This document shows positions 6,249-6,345 of a stretch of DNA of 6,345 nt, in pieces. The position numbers were made by a program, and so were the translations under genes. The notes under the pieces are model-generated. The model was given only the letters and a program-made list of their open reading frames with translations. It was not told where the DNA came from and searched no databases. The DNA is from a bacterium (lineage in GTDB: Bacteria > Planctomycetota > J058 > JAJDCP01), in contig JAUIEM010000480.1 in assembly GCA_030428695.1 (NCBI GenBank), positions 1-6,345 on the forward strand, read 5' to 3'. Each line of letters starts with the position of its first letter. Positions within the stretch are counted from its first letter, which is position 1.

Positions 6249-6345
6249 TGGCGAGGGCGGGTCCGTGTTGAGGATGGGAGTCAGGTCAGGTACCGTAGGG
6301 GGCTGCACGCAGCCCGGTCATGTGGAGCCCAAGCCGGAAGGAACA
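6249..6345 (+). other. Non-coding tail after the kinase gene with a GC hairpin
   Basis: No gene can be assigned in these 97 bases. A TGATG overlap at the kinase stop offers an ATG (6248), but that frame closes after seven codons. GGGCTG (6300-6305) and CAGCCC (6310-6315) form a tight hairpin around CACG; no T-run follows, so it is only a possible terminator. TCAGG is repeated in tandem at about 6281-6290. GGAAGGA near 6336-6342 could be a ribosome binding site for a gene beginning just outside the window. Confidence 0.45.

Noticed and set aside
5466..6308. A 280-codon antisense frame over the kinase gene
   Set aside because: It mirrors the GHKL-coding strand and has no recognisable domain.

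Overview
The window is GC-rich bacterial DNA with strong GGAGG-type ribosome binding sites. It looks like chromosome from a free-living bacterium with an accessory patch at its left end. No marker gene fixes the phylum. The high GC, a large secreted protein of unknown function and an RsbW-type kinase with its own N-terminal domain would suit Planctomycetota, or another high-GC group such as Myxococcota or Acidobacteriota. That is an impression, not a demonstration.

Layout. (1) 1-1313, plus strand: a two-gene unit made of the 3' part of a predicted ATP-binding-cassette-like AAA ATPase (COG4637/AAA_21 type) and, overlapping it by 7 bases, a complete DUF4276/TOPRIM-like protein. Pairs of this kind resemble the split OLD-type ATPase/nuclease architecture of several phage-defence systems (AbiL, PARIS), so this is a candidate defence module. 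(2) 1314-1835: a 522-base gap holding a 9-bp hairpin and the decayed C-terminal end of an ISKra4/UPF0236-like transposase on the minus strand, which marks past mobile-element activity beside the module. (3) 1836-3200, plus: a predicted secreted protein with an IPT/TIG-like beta domain, a second beta-rich segment and a long helical C-terminus; function unknown. (4) 3218-3973, minus: an exported DNA/RNA non-specific endonuclease of the NucA/EndoG family with an intact catalytic set, convergent with (3). (5) 4116-5405, plus: tyrosyl-tRNA synthetase (tyrS), divergent from (4). (6) 5484-6248, plus: a protein with an unrecognised N-terminal half and a C-terminal RsbW-like anti-sigma kinase domain. 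(7) 6249-6345: a non-coding tail with a tight GC hairpin.

How the genes relate. Only the ATPase and DUF4276 genes are clearly one translational unit. The secreted protein, the endonuclease, tyrS and the kinase each have their own ribosome binding site and do not form an obvious pathway. tyrS is the one unmistakable housekeeping gene. The most interesting content is the ATPase/DUF4276 pair with the transposase remnant next to it. The next most interesting are the undescribed secreted protein and the unassigned N-terminal domain of the anti-sigma kinase. I see no CRISPR array, tRNA, rRNA or clear riboswitch.
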